Shown: positions 33,476 through 44,514, counted from the first letter of the stretch. The stretch is DNA of 64,000 nt from Meconema thalassinum (GCA_946902985.2 OX336394.1:275873496-275937495), one strand, 5' to 3'. Numbers and translations are program-made. Notes: generated from the sequence alone by a model not told the origin.

Positions 33476-33639
33476 GGTTGGGCCAAATTGGGGAGCGCGT
33501 GGCAATTGGCTGGCGGCTGTGACGTAGATACTATGTCAAGCAGGGGTTGGGAGGTAGCGAGTGAAGGGAACAGTATATGGAATCAGAGATTTCCGTGAGG
33601 TTATTTTAATTATTTATATATCACATGGCAATCATACAG

Positions 33640-33691
33640 CGGGGCAGATGCCCTCGTAGTTCCGCCCCTTAAAACAACAATAACTAACTAA
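33640..33691 (+). mobile_element. Hairpin-tail mini-retroposon (52 bp) with 11-bp target duplication
   Basis: GGGGCAGATGCCCTCGTAGT...CGCCCCTTAAAACAACAA with a (TAAC)n tail. It is flanked by CAATCATACAG at 33629-33639 and 33692-33702. Confidence 0.85.
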
Positions 33692-33703
33692 CAATCATAC
33701 AGG

Positions 33704-34023
33704 CGGACGAGATTGATGTGCGAGTCGAATGTGCTCTAAAAACCTTACAGAATATCGCGGAAGTAGGAGGTTATTTATAAAAAGAGGTAAAAGGAGACAT
33801 ACTACAAGTGGTAAATGTCATTAAGACAAGTTTCTTAGAAATGAAAACCGCTCTTTACAATAAGAATATTGGAAATGAGATTGTGCATGCCAATGAAATT
33901 TCTCGTAATGAGGTTAGAGAAATCCAACCAGCGGACAAGCATGGAGAAGACTATTCCCTTGCGGTACAACTAGCGCACTCTGATGACCCCATGCAGCAAC
34001 ACACTAGTGACAGCACGGCCGAC
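33704..34023 (+). pseudogene. LINE C ORF1 N-terminal fragment
   Basis: The translation ANEISRNEVREIQPADKHGE, then AVQLAHSDDPMQQHTSDS, matches the N-terminus of ORF1 at 49727 (ANENPRNEVTDIQTA, AVQVEPFADIMKQQTRD). It ends where reverse-oriented LINE 5' sequence begins. Confidence 0.75.
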
Positions 34024-34712
34024 TGAATACGAGCTGCGCTCTATACCGGCCTTGACATTCCCAGTCAGAACCCATGTATAACATGTAATTGGAAAGTTTC
34101 TACTCGTTGCCGGTAGAGCACACTCCCCTCCCATTATAGGCGCGATAAGGAATAAGCTGAACAGTACGTATATTAAATGTGTAATCTCAAGAACCACTGG
34201 ATGGATTTTGATGCTGCTTTCACCATTCTGTGAAGGTGATCTCGAGGAAGATTTGTGTAGAAAATAATTTATTTATGACCAAAGGGAGCCAAGCAGTAAC
34301 GATTTCAGTGAAAAGGTCGAAAAAATAGCCTGGCGTCCGTGCGCTTTTTAAGCTTACGCTGGGCGAACCGTTAAAAATATCATTATATTATGAGCGTAAG
34401 AATTGTTCAGCGTGAGAAATTCTACAAAAAAGTCCGGGAGAGCATATCTCTATCTTCGATACATCGCCCACTATAAGTGTTTTTAGTTTGGACGGGAGGG
34501 GCATTTGGCTTGCACCTCGCCATTCTTAAATTACGTCTGACAGGAATTCCTTGCACATTCATAACTGTTCCCGGGCGAAACCGGGGCGGGTTGCTAGTGA
34601 CACTATATAATTATTATCATTATAATTTCCGCATTATCAAAATTAAAATTATATCACAAAATAAAATAGCGTGCTAATAAATCTAAGAGAAATTAGACAT
34701 AGCTTGCACCTT
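34014..34712 (-). repeat. Outer segment of the giant inverted repeat, left side
   Basis: It is the reverse complement of about 49021-49712. Shared phrases include TGCTAATAAATCTAAGAGAA, GGCGAAACCGGGGCGGGTTG and ACCACTGGATGGATTTTGAT. The piece 34060-34165 differs from its partner, but the outermost 40 bp match again (CACGGCCGACTGAATACGAG against the sequence at 49670-49712). Confidence 0.85.
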
Positions 34713-34789
34713 CTTGGGGTACAAGGACACTACTCCAACACCGTCTCATTAAAAGGAAAGAGAGGATCAAAATTACAGCCGGGAACAAG

Positions 34790-35455
34790 TAGCAGCTAAT
34801 CGTGTGTTGTGTTTTGTGCTAAGAGATCTTTCGACAAATTATCAGGTACCGTGTGCCTTCTTTTTCACGAAGCAGCTGTCAGGACGGGACTTACATAAAC
34901 TCCTGCTGGACGTTATTCTCGAGGTTGAACAATGCGGTTTCATAATTATAATAACTGTCTCTGATAATCACAAAACTAACACTACAATGATGAGGCATTT
35001 AGGGGGAGGGAATTTGCAACCAATGGTCAATCACCCATACGACGAGTCTAGGAATGTATTCCCTAGTTTTGATCATTGTCACATTCTAAAAAGAAACATT
35101 AGAACGCAGTTTCTGTAACGAGAGATGACTGATGGTACTGGAATAATTTCAGGGAAATACTTGTCATTACTATACACAATGCAAAAGGGTGAGATCGTCA
35201 AACCGGTCAGACACCTCACTAAAAAACACATCGAACCCACTAAATTTGAAAAAATGAATGTTCGGCGTGCCAAGGAAGTGTTCTCGTCAGAAGTTGGTGC
35301 CATTAGTACACTAAAAGAAAATATAGGCATGCACCCGGAAGCGTACACATTCATGGACGCAGAAGCAACCATTTTTTTTGAAAAACGTTAATAAATGGTT
35401 CGCTATGCATGACGTAAGCATCACATATCATCATATTCAGTCTAGAAATCCAGAT
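34790..35455 (+). pseudogene. P-element/THAP9-type transposase fragment
   Basis: The translation has the RNase-H-like core of P transposases: ILEVEQCGFIIIITVSDNHK, TTMMRHLGGG, VFPSFDHCHILKRNIRTQFL. After a shift near 35120 come ISGKYLSLLYTMQKGE and LTKKHIEPTKFEKMNVRRAK. The THAP DNA-binding domain and the C-terminal third are absent. It lies in DNA inserted into the left arm of the giant palindrome, since the right arm has no equivalent. Confidence 0.85.
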
Positions 35456-35941
35456 AAAGGGCATTTTTTTCTCATTAAATGTCAGTCGCCTAAACTGGCT
35501 AGAGGAATATTTTCTTTCTTACCTTGAAACTTTGAAAGCTGCTAGTAACGCTGCTAGAAAGGACTTCCTGAGTTCTGAGACTTACGAAGCTTCCTATACA
35601 ATTAATCACGGATTCAGCTGTCCAGTGCATAAGGTATCTTCTAAAAATGGGTAGAGGAAAGTCGCCAAATATGGGGAGTTTTTTATAGGGCTCACATTAG
35701 ACATAAGAAGGAACGGAATAATTCTGGTTTTCTCACCAATGTTAACCTCAGGCGATATACTATGTATATTACAAATATGGGCACGTTTGGTGTTGTAATA
35801 CCCTCTGATATTATTGTTAACTTTAAAAGTGCACTTTCCTCGTATTAGGCAACCGAGTTTCGTAATATGGGGAGGTGAGAAACCACACGGTTTTTATTTA
35901 TAATAGGTACACTGAATAGTATACCCTACTAATTAAAGCAT
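35456..35941. other. No recognisable feature
   Basis: It may be the 3' flank of the P-element relic. No domain or RNA is recognised. Confidence 0.45.
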
Positions 35942-35952
35942 TAATTCTGACA

Positions 35953-36268
35953 TTTTTTTTCGTGTGGCCTCCTGAGAGGCCGAGTGCAGGTCTTTCTAGT
36001 CGACGCCCGTGGGCGACCTGCGCGTCAGGATGAGAGATGGAATGGATGAAGATGAATGAAACTGGGCAAGGATGTGGAAGGAAGCGGCCGTGGCCTGTTA
36101 GAAGGTAACGTCCCAGCATTTGCCTGGTGTTGAAAAATGGGAAACCACGAAAAATTATTTCAAGGACGGCCGACGGTGGGGCTCGAACACACGCGTCTAC
36201 CGAGTCAGCAGAGAGCTTGGCCCCATGGCCTAACGCTGCGCTTTAGCCAGCGTAGCCACTACTGTCGG
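35953..36268 (-). mobile_element. SINE-3, complete copy with 11-bp target duplication
   Basis: It is flanked by TAATTCTGACA at 35942-35952 and 36269-36279. The A-tail appears as a T run at the left end. The head at the right contains GGGGCTCGAACACACG (B box region) and TTGGCCCCATGGCCTAACGC, matching the SINE-3 copy at 8711. Confidence 0.9.
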
Positions 36269-36839
36269 TAATTCTGACAATGTAATGAAATCATGAACAC
36301 AAATAGTACAAAAATACAAAAATGAATATTTTAAGTAAATAACAGTCCTAGTTTCCTGTTGCCGAACTTCCAAACCGTTCAGCAGAAAAATGCATAAACT
36401 TTAATGAAAACCGAGTGATTCTGATCAGTAGTGGTTTTGTGAGAGTTCTAAATCCACCGCCACCGCTCCACCACACAAGATGGCGGCAACCCGATAACTC
36501 CCGAACCCGTGGTCGGATTTTGACGAATGAGGTGTCATTGAACTCGGGCTGTTACCCCCTTTCCAATGGACAACATATTTCAACCCCAAAAGTAAAACCT
36601 ACCCCTACTAGGGGGTGAAATTGTAATTTTTTAGAGAATCTCTGTTACCAATTGCAACATGTGAGAGTTTGAATGCCGATATGGATTTAAACGTTGTTCC
36701 ACATAAAGTGCATATGTTTGGAGGAAAGCCACTATGAATTAACATGCTAGTTTTTTGTTTTTACACATGTCCACTCATAGGTTTGGTAAGAGGGCGGGCT
36801 TTTTTTAAAATGGTGGCTGTAGTGTAACCTAACTCAACC

Positions 36840-37065
36840 TAACGGGTCCTTGTTGACAGGTCCTTGTGGACGAGTCCTTGTGGACAGGTCCCTGTTGACA
36901 GATCCCTGTGGACGGGTCATTTTTGACGAGTCATTGTTGACGGGTCCTTGTTGACGAGTCCCTGTGGACGGGTCATTGTTGACGAGTCCTTGTGGGCAGG
37001 TCCTTGTGGACGAGTCCTTGTCCCTTTGGACTGATCCCTTTGGCCTGGTTCCTACGGACGAGCCC
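36840..37065. repeat. 15-bp minisatellite (left arm)
   Basis: About 15 units of GACGGGTCCTTGTTG with variants GTGGAC and GAGTCC. The mirror copy is at about 48375-48590. A shorter relative lies at the inner end of the left arm (42050-42130). Confidence 0.9.
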
Positions 37066-37829
37066 ATGAATTTATTTAAATTATGTCAAAGGGCCTAACT
37101 ACATTTGTGTGTGTGTTGAATTGACGTTGTTCACCACTACTATAATGGGATAACGATATGAAAGGAAAGTAGCGAAATACATGTGAACACGTGTGAGATG
37201 ACCTTATTACCGTCCTCCTTGTGAAACAAGTCACATCCTGTTTTGGTTCATACGTGAGAAAATGCAAGTTCATGTGTAATATGACCTAACACACAAGTGT
37301 ACACATGTGCACGTGCACGATAAGAGCTAACAAGTAACAATCTGTTTTGACAGTGGTGGGAATAACGCTAGAGACATGTACGAGTAGTCAAATTACACCG
37401 GCAGACAACCCCTTTCCTATGGATAACTTATTTCCACTCTAAAATAAAATCTACCCCTACTAGAGGGTGAAATAATAATTTTTTGGTAAAAGTCGCTTTC
37501 CATGTGCAACATGTGGGAGTTTGTACGCCAATATGAAATTAAACTCGTTCCACATAAAGTGCATGCATACAACTGAATGCCGCTATGATTTATCATTTTC
37601 GTTTTTTGTTTTACAAATGCGCAATTTTTTTTTTGTAAGAGGGCGGGCTTTTTGAATAATGATTTATAGATACGTTTTTTTTACAAATTAACCAAAGATC
37701 CAAAAACTAATAGGTCATCGGCTTTTTAATATCTTATGAACTAAGAAAGCTAGGGACTTGTATGAGGGTCGTTGGACTTGGGGTGACGCCCTGTTTTTGA
37801 ATGTATTATTCATTTTTTGTCAAAAGGGC

Positions 37830-38370
37830 CTAACTGCACTTTCGTTAATATCTCGCTAACTAAAAATCACAGAGGGTCAAGTGAGGTGTCATAGAACTTA
37901 AAATGGCCAACCCCTCCCCATGACCAATGAATTTACCCCAAAATAAAACAGCAAGGTCATTAACCTAAGATTTTATCAACTAATAATCAGAGAGGGACAA
38001 GTAAGGTGTCACAAGACTCAGGATGGCCAACCCTTTTCCATGACCAACGAATTTACCCAAAATACCCAAAACAGCAAGGTCATTGACCTAAGATTTTATA
38101 AACTTATCAGTAGAGAGGGTCAAGTGAGCTGTCATAGGACTACGAATGGTTAACCCTTTCCCATGACCAATGAATTTACCCCAAAAATCCAAAACAGCAA
38201 GGTCATTGACCTGAGATTTTATAAACTGATAATCGGATATCAACATGTGAGGTGTCATAGGACTTAGAATGGTCAACCCTTTCCCATGGCTAATGAATTT
38301 ACCCAAAAATACCCTATACATCAAGGTCATCGACCTGAGATTTTATAAACTAATAATCGGATATGGACAT
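37830..38370. repeat. 123-bp tandem array, about four units (left arm)
   Basis: Anchor CAGCAAGGTCATTGACCT recurs at about 37949, 38072 and 38195, and as CATCAAGGTCATCGACCT at about 38319. Each unit also contains GGTGTCATAG and CCATGACCAATGAATTTACC. The mirror copy is at about 47080-47620. Confidence 0.9.
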
Positions 38371-38960
38371 GTGAAATGTTTACAGTGAGTGATGAAACAT
38401 AGCTAGGTAGTGAAAGAATTATTATAGGCTACAAGTATGGTGACTGACAAATCTTTCACCATTGGAACTTGTTTTCAGATCAAACTGCAGTACAGAGAGA
38501 GCATAGGTTGTAGGTATGGGATAATAAATGACAAATGGTGTATACAAAATCTGATTTATCGATTCAAGAAATAAGAGTAGACAATCTTTAATTGATTGGT
38601 TAAAGAGGATAGCTAAAATCCAAAATGGTGACTATATCGAACTAAACTGATCTAAGCTGAATCAAACTCAACTAAACCGAACTAAACCAAAGCAAACTTA
38701 ATCAAAAACAAGTCAATGGTTTAAGTGTAAAACTTGTGGGTGAATGTGGTCATTGGTAATGTCAGAAAGGAAAGGGATAACGCTCTACCTATAGAGGGTA
38801 GGTAAAGCTAGTGCATGATGCTAATGCACACACACAAGTACATGAAACATACACAACTAACCTATACTGTTTTTATGGGTTGACTGTTAAAACTTGCTCA
38901 GTGGTTACTAGGACAAGATGTTCGCTACACACAACAAGCGTTAAATACTTGAGGCTAATA

Positions 38961-38964
<4 letters not shown>

Positions 38965-39016
<52 letters not shown>
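38965..39016. repeat. AC dinucleotide microsatellite (left arm)
   Basis: A 52-bp AC run. The mirror GT run at 46441-46469 is only 29 bp, so the arms have evolved separately. Confidence 0.95.
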
Positions 39017-39019
<3 letters not shown>

Positions 39020-39227
39020 TTCTAAACTAAACTGTCTTGCTGACAGTGCTCACACTGTAGGCAGATGACAGAAATGCTTGGCTAACAGAAATACAATCAT
39101 TTCCGGTTGTCTAATGTTACCAGCTAACCATTTTGTGCTGCAGTGGCGAGCACATGTACCACTTACACTAGAGATTTTAACTCGATTTCAAGCTCTAAGT
39201 CCTAGAACGAATCAATCTAAGAAAAAA

Positions 39228-39301
39228 GGGCATGGTGGCGCAGTGGTTAAGCTGTTAGCCTTTCACTAAAGTGGACTAGGGTTTGATTTCAGGTCAATAC
39301 A
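39228..39301 (+). mobile_element. tRNA-like SINE head relic (left arm)
   Basis: GGGCATGGTGGCGCAGTGG with a degenerate B box GGTTTGATTTC. It does not fold into a complete cloverleaf. The mirror copy is at about 46158-46230 on the minus strand. Confidence 0.5.
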
Positions 39302-40309
39302 CCTGTCATAAACATATAAAAAGCAGAGATAATGTTTTAAACCGATTACACTCATCTCTTTTCAAATTATTACTTGGATTGCAAATACAAAGGTGGACTG
39401 GGTGTGATATACAGTTAATGCTGCCTATCGCACACTAGCTGTAAGGAAGCCATATGTAGAGCTATATGTAGAGAACTACCTAGCGATTTCATGAACTGGT
39501 ATAGCTATGTCGCATAAACGGTGCAGGATACAATCCAGCAACTATAATTCGTATCTTGTGGAACAGAGAAAATGCACTTTTGCCTTGATGGATAACAAAT
39601 GTGTGCAGACGAATGACCTACTGTACGCATTAGCCTAGCAAGGGGTTATAACCACGAGGAGGAGGTGTGATTTCTATATTTTATTGTTTAGAGACATGGC
39701 TTTTGTAACCAGTAGATTTAATTGATTCAGTATTTTGTAAATATTTATTTTTGTAATTGTAAATAGTTAATTTTTTTGTAAATAGTGGAAACCATTTATT
39801 TTTGTAATGGTAAATGTTAAATGTATAATTAAAGTTCTTTGGGATGAGTGTGCATGTCAATGAAGTTTTTAGGGATAAATAGAGTGGTTGTGTGTTTGTT
39901 CTCAAAGACAGGCAAGGTTGTGTGGATGTATGACTACACAGAAAGAGAGAGAGAGTGTAGAAACAGCCTTACCTGCAGTAATAATAGTAGACCTCTATGT
40001 TTTGCATACACATAGACAGACTGTACGATCGCAATGGCCAAGCACTCACTTTAACACCATTTACAAAATCTTAAAATGAAAAAATCAAGTTTCGCAAATA
40101 AGAACTTTTGATATAAACAAAATAAAAATAAAATGTGTAAACAACAAAATTGGAAAATCCATGTTTCCATATCATGAAATTCAAAAACTTTAAACTGACA
40201 TTTAAAAGAAATGCAAATGGAAAATCGACAAATTGTAATGTGTGAAATGTGAAAATGAACAAATGGCTATCATTATTTTAAAAAAATAAAAAAATGGTGT
40301 TGTATGGTT

Positions 40310-40575
40310 GAGGTGTGAATCAAACCCTACATATTTTGGACCACCCGAGACTGAGTATACTTGTTTTAGTCCTCATACCAATTTTAAAATTTTGTGTTAA
40401 AGCTAGGAATTGAACCTGAGAGCTTGTAGGGGGAGACAAAGGTTAGAATATGTTAAACAGATAGCCTTGAATGTAGAATGTGGTAGCTATATAGAGATGA
40501 AACGATTAGCTCGGGACAGATAGGTACTGAGATCTGCATCAAACCAGTCAAAGGACTAAAGACTCAAACAACAAC
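40310..40575. mobile_element. SINE-2 relic and LINE 3' tail (left arm)
   Basis: 40310-40430 is SINE-2 on the minus strand (GACCACCCGAGACTGAGTA). 40435-40575 on the plus strand matches the LINE fragment ending at 9756 (AAGGTTAGAATATGTTAAAC) and ends AAAGACTCAAACAACAACAT. The mirror pair is at about 44880-45150. Confidence 0.7.
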
Positions 40576-40856
40576 ATGTACGTTCACCAAAATAATGTTG
40601 TGTAACGGTAAATGTTAGTCAACGAACAGTAATGCATTACTAAAACCCATGACACGATACCTAAGAGCTTTTCTAAAATGATTTTAAAATGCCTTTAACC
40701 CTATATTGAACACCCAGTTCACAAGACTCATAACTGCAATGTTATGGTAAAACAAAACAAAATCTATATTTCAAAACAAACAAGTGGTTTAGTCAATGTA
40801 TACTGGAAAAAGTTTTGTAAACACTCAAGTCGTCAAGACAAATTAAATTAGTAACT

Positions 40857-40942
40857 GTCAGGTTGGCCGAGTGGTTAAGGTGTTTTGACTTAAGATCAAA
40901 TTTCTTTATAAGGAAGCAAGGGTTCGAATCCCTTACCTGACA
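40857..40942 (+). tRNA. tRNA-Leu(UAA), left arm copy
   Basis: An 86-nt class II tRNA without an intron. The acceptor GTCAGGT pairs with ACCTGAC, discriminator A. The A box includes TGGCCGAGTGG. The anticodon stem TTTGA/TCAAA carries the loop CTTAAGA with anticodon TAA. A long variable arm is present. The T arm AGGGTTCGAATCCCT is perfect. All stems pair, so the gene could be functional. Confidence 0.93.
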
Positions 40943-41217
40943 TAACTATTGCCTTAACATGGCTTGGCCACACTGTATTATTATGATACTCAGTACACAA
41001 ACCATAGATATAGTGTATTGTTTAAGGCCACTCTCTTTCTGAACATAGTCAGAGACTGTTGATGGTTAACAATTGTATTAATAGTGGGACATGGGGATAG
41101 CAATTAAGAAAAAACAGCCAATACCCATACAATATTTTTATTCATTTTAGTTTTTTTTTACAATAGTTACACACTGAATACAACTTTTTATCTCTTTACC
41201 ATTGTTTGATATAGATT

Positions 41218-41856
41218 TTAAACACAACGCTTGTTGTAGATCCTTTTACATCTTTCACCAGGTACTCTTGTTCTTAAAAACTGGGGAAGCCGCAATGGTT
41301 TTATAGTCATTAAACCCTCATCCTCTTCTTTTTCATCATCATCATCATCATTATAAATATTATCTTTATAATTATTATAGTCATTGTCACCATCATTATC
41401 ATCATCATCATCATCCTCAACATCACTAGAACTATCCAATTCCATTTTTTCCTTTTCAAAAGGAATCTCTTGAAGAGTCTGTGTTGCTTTTGATAGTGTT
41501 ACGGGTTTATTAAACGTTGACAACTGTCCTAACATGACTTTTTGAGGAGATAAATGTTTTTTCATAAGGAAGTCACTATGTTGAGTAACACTATGTTTTT
41601 GTCGGACTTGCTTTTTCTTGTTCTTTTGATCATGTTTTGTTAACACTAACGGTTTTTCATTTGGTATACCACATTGATGAGTACCCACACTTAAGACCTC
41701 ACCATGTTTACTTTTTAGATGACCTAGACATTTTGTTGTTCTTTGTTTTGAGCACTGCCAAAATATGATGCCATTCGCATTTTCTCGCTTATAGTTATAA
41801 TAGTACCCATGATACAGGGCACGTGGTTTACCTTTATTGGTTATAGTATATTCCAT
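41218..41856 (-). CDS. FLYWCH-type zinc-finger protein, left arm copy (intact)
   Basis: It encodes 212 aa from the ATG at 41856 (an in-frame GTG lies three codons upstream). An N-terminal FLYWCH-like domain spans about residues 8-66: Y15, Y20, F32-W33, C35, C43, H60 and C62. The last ligand is Cys where canonical domains have His. A basic stretch follows (about 73-90, KNKKKQVRQK), then a long Asp/Asn-rich acidic segment (about 147-185) and a basic C-terminus (RCKRIYNKRCV). FLYWCH domains bind DNA or protein. Many occur in proteins tied to Mutator-like transposons, but no transposase is seen here. The reading frame is intact in this arm and shifted in the other. Confidence 0.75.
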   Translation of the reverse strand: MEYTITNKGKPRALYHGYYYNYKRENANGIIFWQCSKQRTTKCLGHLKSKHGEVLSVGTHQCGIPNEKPLVLTKHDQKNKKKQVRQKHSVTQHSDFLMKKHLSPQKVMLGQLSTFNKPVTLSKATQTLQEIPFEKEKMELDSSSDVEDDDDDDNDGDNDYNNYKDNIYNDDDDDEKEEDEGLMTIKPLRLPQFLRTRVPGERCKRIYNKRCV

Positions 41857-42027
41857 AGTAGCCACTGACTTGTATAGTCGATCCGCCTACTACAAAGGTC
41901 TGAACACTTGTGGTGAAAGAATGATGTTGTGTTGACGTTTTATGCAGGATAATGTTGGTGGCATATGTGGGTGGCTTATGTTGATGACATGTGTTGTTGG
42001 CTGATTTTGGTGGCTTTTGTTGATGGC

Positions 42028-43436
42028 CACATAATTTGGATAAAATGCAAGGGCCAGTCCATAGGGATCAGTCCAAAGGACCCGCCCACAGGGACCCGTC
42101 AACAAGGACCCGTTCCCCGGGACCCGTAAAAAAAATGACTCAAAGGTTAAGTTAAGCTACTGCAGCCATTTTTTGGAACTTTTTGATCACACCTCGTAGG
42201 GTTAGGTTAGGTTGAGTTAAGCTACGACCACCATCTTGGAACTTTATGACCACACTTCGTAGGTTTAGGTTAGTTTAGGTTAGGCAAGGTTCAGTTAAGC
42301 TATGACCACTATTTTGGAACTTTTTGATCACACCTCGTAGGTTTAGGTTAAGTTAGGTTAGGTTAAGTTAAGCTACGGCCGCCATTTTGGAACTTTTTGA
42401 TCACACCTTGTAGGTTAGGTTAGGTTAGGCTAGGCTAGGTTTGGTTAAGTTGCAGCCACTTTTTTGGAAATTTTGATCACACCTCGTAGGTTAGGTTAGG
42501 TTTGGTTAGGCTACGGCCGCCATCTTGTTAGGTTAGGCTAGGTTAAGTTAAGCTACGGCCGCCATCTTGTTAGGTTAGGCTAGGGGATAGACGTAGGTGT
42601 TGGAGTTAGCATATGATTTGATATGATTTTTAGTTTAAACATATAGCTTACTTTCCCAATTTACCTTTTTTGTAAAATGTGAAAAATATATAATGTTTTT
42701 TGACTAGACGTTGAATGGAGTTGAGAGACAATCATTAACCTTAGAGTACTTTGGATTCTTGGAATTTTAGTGTGTTGTTGTTGCTTACAAACATGGCGGT
42801 AAGCATTATGCTACCATAAAAAAGAGTTGAGATACTTTCCAAAACCAAGAGAAAAATCCTCTAAATACATTGACAACAATAACTTGTCAAATAAGCCATT
42901 ACAAATAAGGTATTAACGTAAACCACCAAAAATAAGCCACCAACATAGGCCACCACTATAAGTCACCGCCATAAGCCACCATAAGCCACCATCATAAGCC
43001 ACCAACATATGTCATCAACATAAGCCACCACCATAAACCACCACCATAAGCCACCACTATAAGCCACCATAAACCACCACCATAACCCACCACCATAAGC
43101 CACCAACATAAGCCACCAACATAAGTCACCAACATATGTCATCAACATAAGCCACCACCATAAACCACCATCATAAGCCACCAGCATAAGCCACCAACAT
43201 AAGCCACCAACATAAGCCATCAACTTATGCCATCAACCTAAGACATTAACCTAAGCCATTAACATAAACCATCAACATAGGCCAGCAACATATACCATCA
43301 ACATAAGCCACCACCATAAGCCAACAACATATGTCATCAACATTAGCCACCAACATAAGCTATCAACATAAGTCACCAACATATGTCATCAACATAAGCC
43401 ACCAACATAAGCCATCAACATAAGCCACCACCATAA
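42028..43436. repeat. Central spacer of the giant palindrome, satellite-rich
   Basis: This 1.4-kb segment is the only part without a mirror copy. It holds a short 15-bp minisatellite (to about 42130), five irregular 60-80-bp units, about 300 bp of unique AT-rich DNA (42600-42920), and the start of a second 15-bp satellite. Confidence 0.85.
42150..42595. repeat. TTAGG-like repeats with 60-80-bp higher-order units
   Basis: TTGGAACTTTTTGATCACAC followed by CTCGTAGG and runs of GGTTAGGTTA repeats about five times. The GGTTA phase resembles the insect telomere repeat TTAGG but is interrupted and internal. Confidence 0.75.
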
Positions 43437-43510
43437 ACCATCAACATAAGCCACCAAAATCAGCCAACAACACATGTCATCAACATAAGCCACCCACATA
43501 TGCCACCAAC
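42925..43510. repeat. 15-bp satellite CATAAGCCACCAACA
   Basis: About 38 imperfect units of CATAAGCCACCAACA. The open frame across it encodes a Trp/Leu/Ala/Tyr-rich five-residue repeat, which is a by-product. The last part continues into the right arm and has a short mirror at 41950-42027. Confidence 0.9.
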
Positions 43511-43607
43511 ATTATCCTGCATAAAACGTCAACACAACATCATTCTTTCACCACAAGTGTTCAGACCTTTGTAGTAGGCGGATCGACTATACAAGTCAGT
43601 GGCTACT

Positions 43608-44239
43608 ATGGAATATACTATAACCAATAAAGGTAAACCACGTGCCCTGTATCATGGGTACTCTTATAACTATAAGCGAGAAAATGCGAATGACATCATA
43701 TTTTGGCAGTGCTCAAAACAAAGAACAACAAAATGTCTAGGTCATCTAAAAAGTAAACATGGTGAGGTCTTAAGTGTGGGTACTCATCAATGTGGTATAC
43801 CAAATGAAACACCGTTAGTGTTAACAAAACATGATCAAAAGAACAAGAAAAAGCAAGTCCGACAAAAAATAGTGTTACTCAACATAGTGACTTCCTTATG
43901 AAAAAACATTTATCTCCTCAAAAAGTCATGTTAGGACAGTTGTCAACGTTCAATAAACCCGTAACACTATCAAAAGTAACACAGACTCTTCAACAGATCC
44001 CTTTTGAAAAGGAAAAAATGGAATTGGATAGTTCTAGTGATGTTGAGGATGATGATGATAATGATGGTGACAATGACTATAATAATTATAAAGATAATAT
44101 TTATAATGATGATGATGATGATGAAAAAGAAGAGAATGAGGGTTTAATGTCTATAAAACCATTGCGGCTTCCCCAGTTTTTAAGAACAAGAGTACCTGGA
44201 GAAAGTTGTAAAAGGATCTACAACAAGCGTTGTGTTTAA
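43608..44239 (+). pseudogene. FLYWCH-type protein, right arm copy with one frameshift
   Basis: It is nearly identical to the left arm gene, with amino-acid differences such as Y19S, G29D and K-to-T. One base is missing in the run after GACAAAAA near 43866, so the frame shifts after about residue 86. Downstream the original frame continues to the same C-terminal KRCV at 44239. The acidic tract is shorter by two or three codons. Confidence 0.85.
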
Positions 44240-44514
44240 AATCTATATCAAACAATGGTAAAGAGATAAAAAGTTGCATTCAGTGTGTAACTATTGTAAA
44301 AAAAAACTAAAATGAATAAAAATATTGTATGGGTATTGGCTGTTTTTTCTTAATTGCTATCCCCATGTCCCACTATTAATACAATTGTTAACCATCAACA
44401 GTCTCTGACTATGTTCAGAAAGAGAGTGGCCTTAAACAATACACTATATCTATGGTTTGTGTACTGAGTATCATAATAATACAGTGTGGCCAAGCCATGT
44501 TAAGGCAATAGTTA

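Larger units (their letters stand above)
36425..42027. repeat. Left arm of the giant palindrome (5.6 kb)
   Basis: The whole stretch is mirrored as reverse complement at 43437-49012. From outside in it carries a 15-bp minisatellite, a 123-bp tandem array, an AC microsatellite, a tRNA-like SINE relic, SINE-2 and LINE tail debris, tRNA-Leu(UAA), and a FLYWCH gene pointing outward. Sister arms differ by scattered substitutions, indels and repeat-number changes. Confidence 0.95.

Noticed and set aside
36834..37067. Open frame of repeated RPQGPVN-like residues
   Set aside because: It lies entirely within the 15-bp minisatellite and has a mirror copy. No start context or domain.
38811..39068. Open frame with a long Thr-His run
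   Set aside because: The run is the AC microsatellite. The mirror copy has a different length.
39228..39301. Possible functional tRNA
   Set aside because: Acceptor and T stems do not pair and the B box is degenerate. Treated as a SINE head relic.
42150..42595. Interstitial telomere array
   Set aside because: GGTTA runs are short, interrupted and organised in 60-80-bp units with a non-telomeric core. Called TTAGG-like only.
42963..43223. Trp/Leu/Ala-rich open frame on the minus strand
   Set aside because: It is a read-through of a 15-bp satellite. The five-residue periodicity is a consequence of the unit length.
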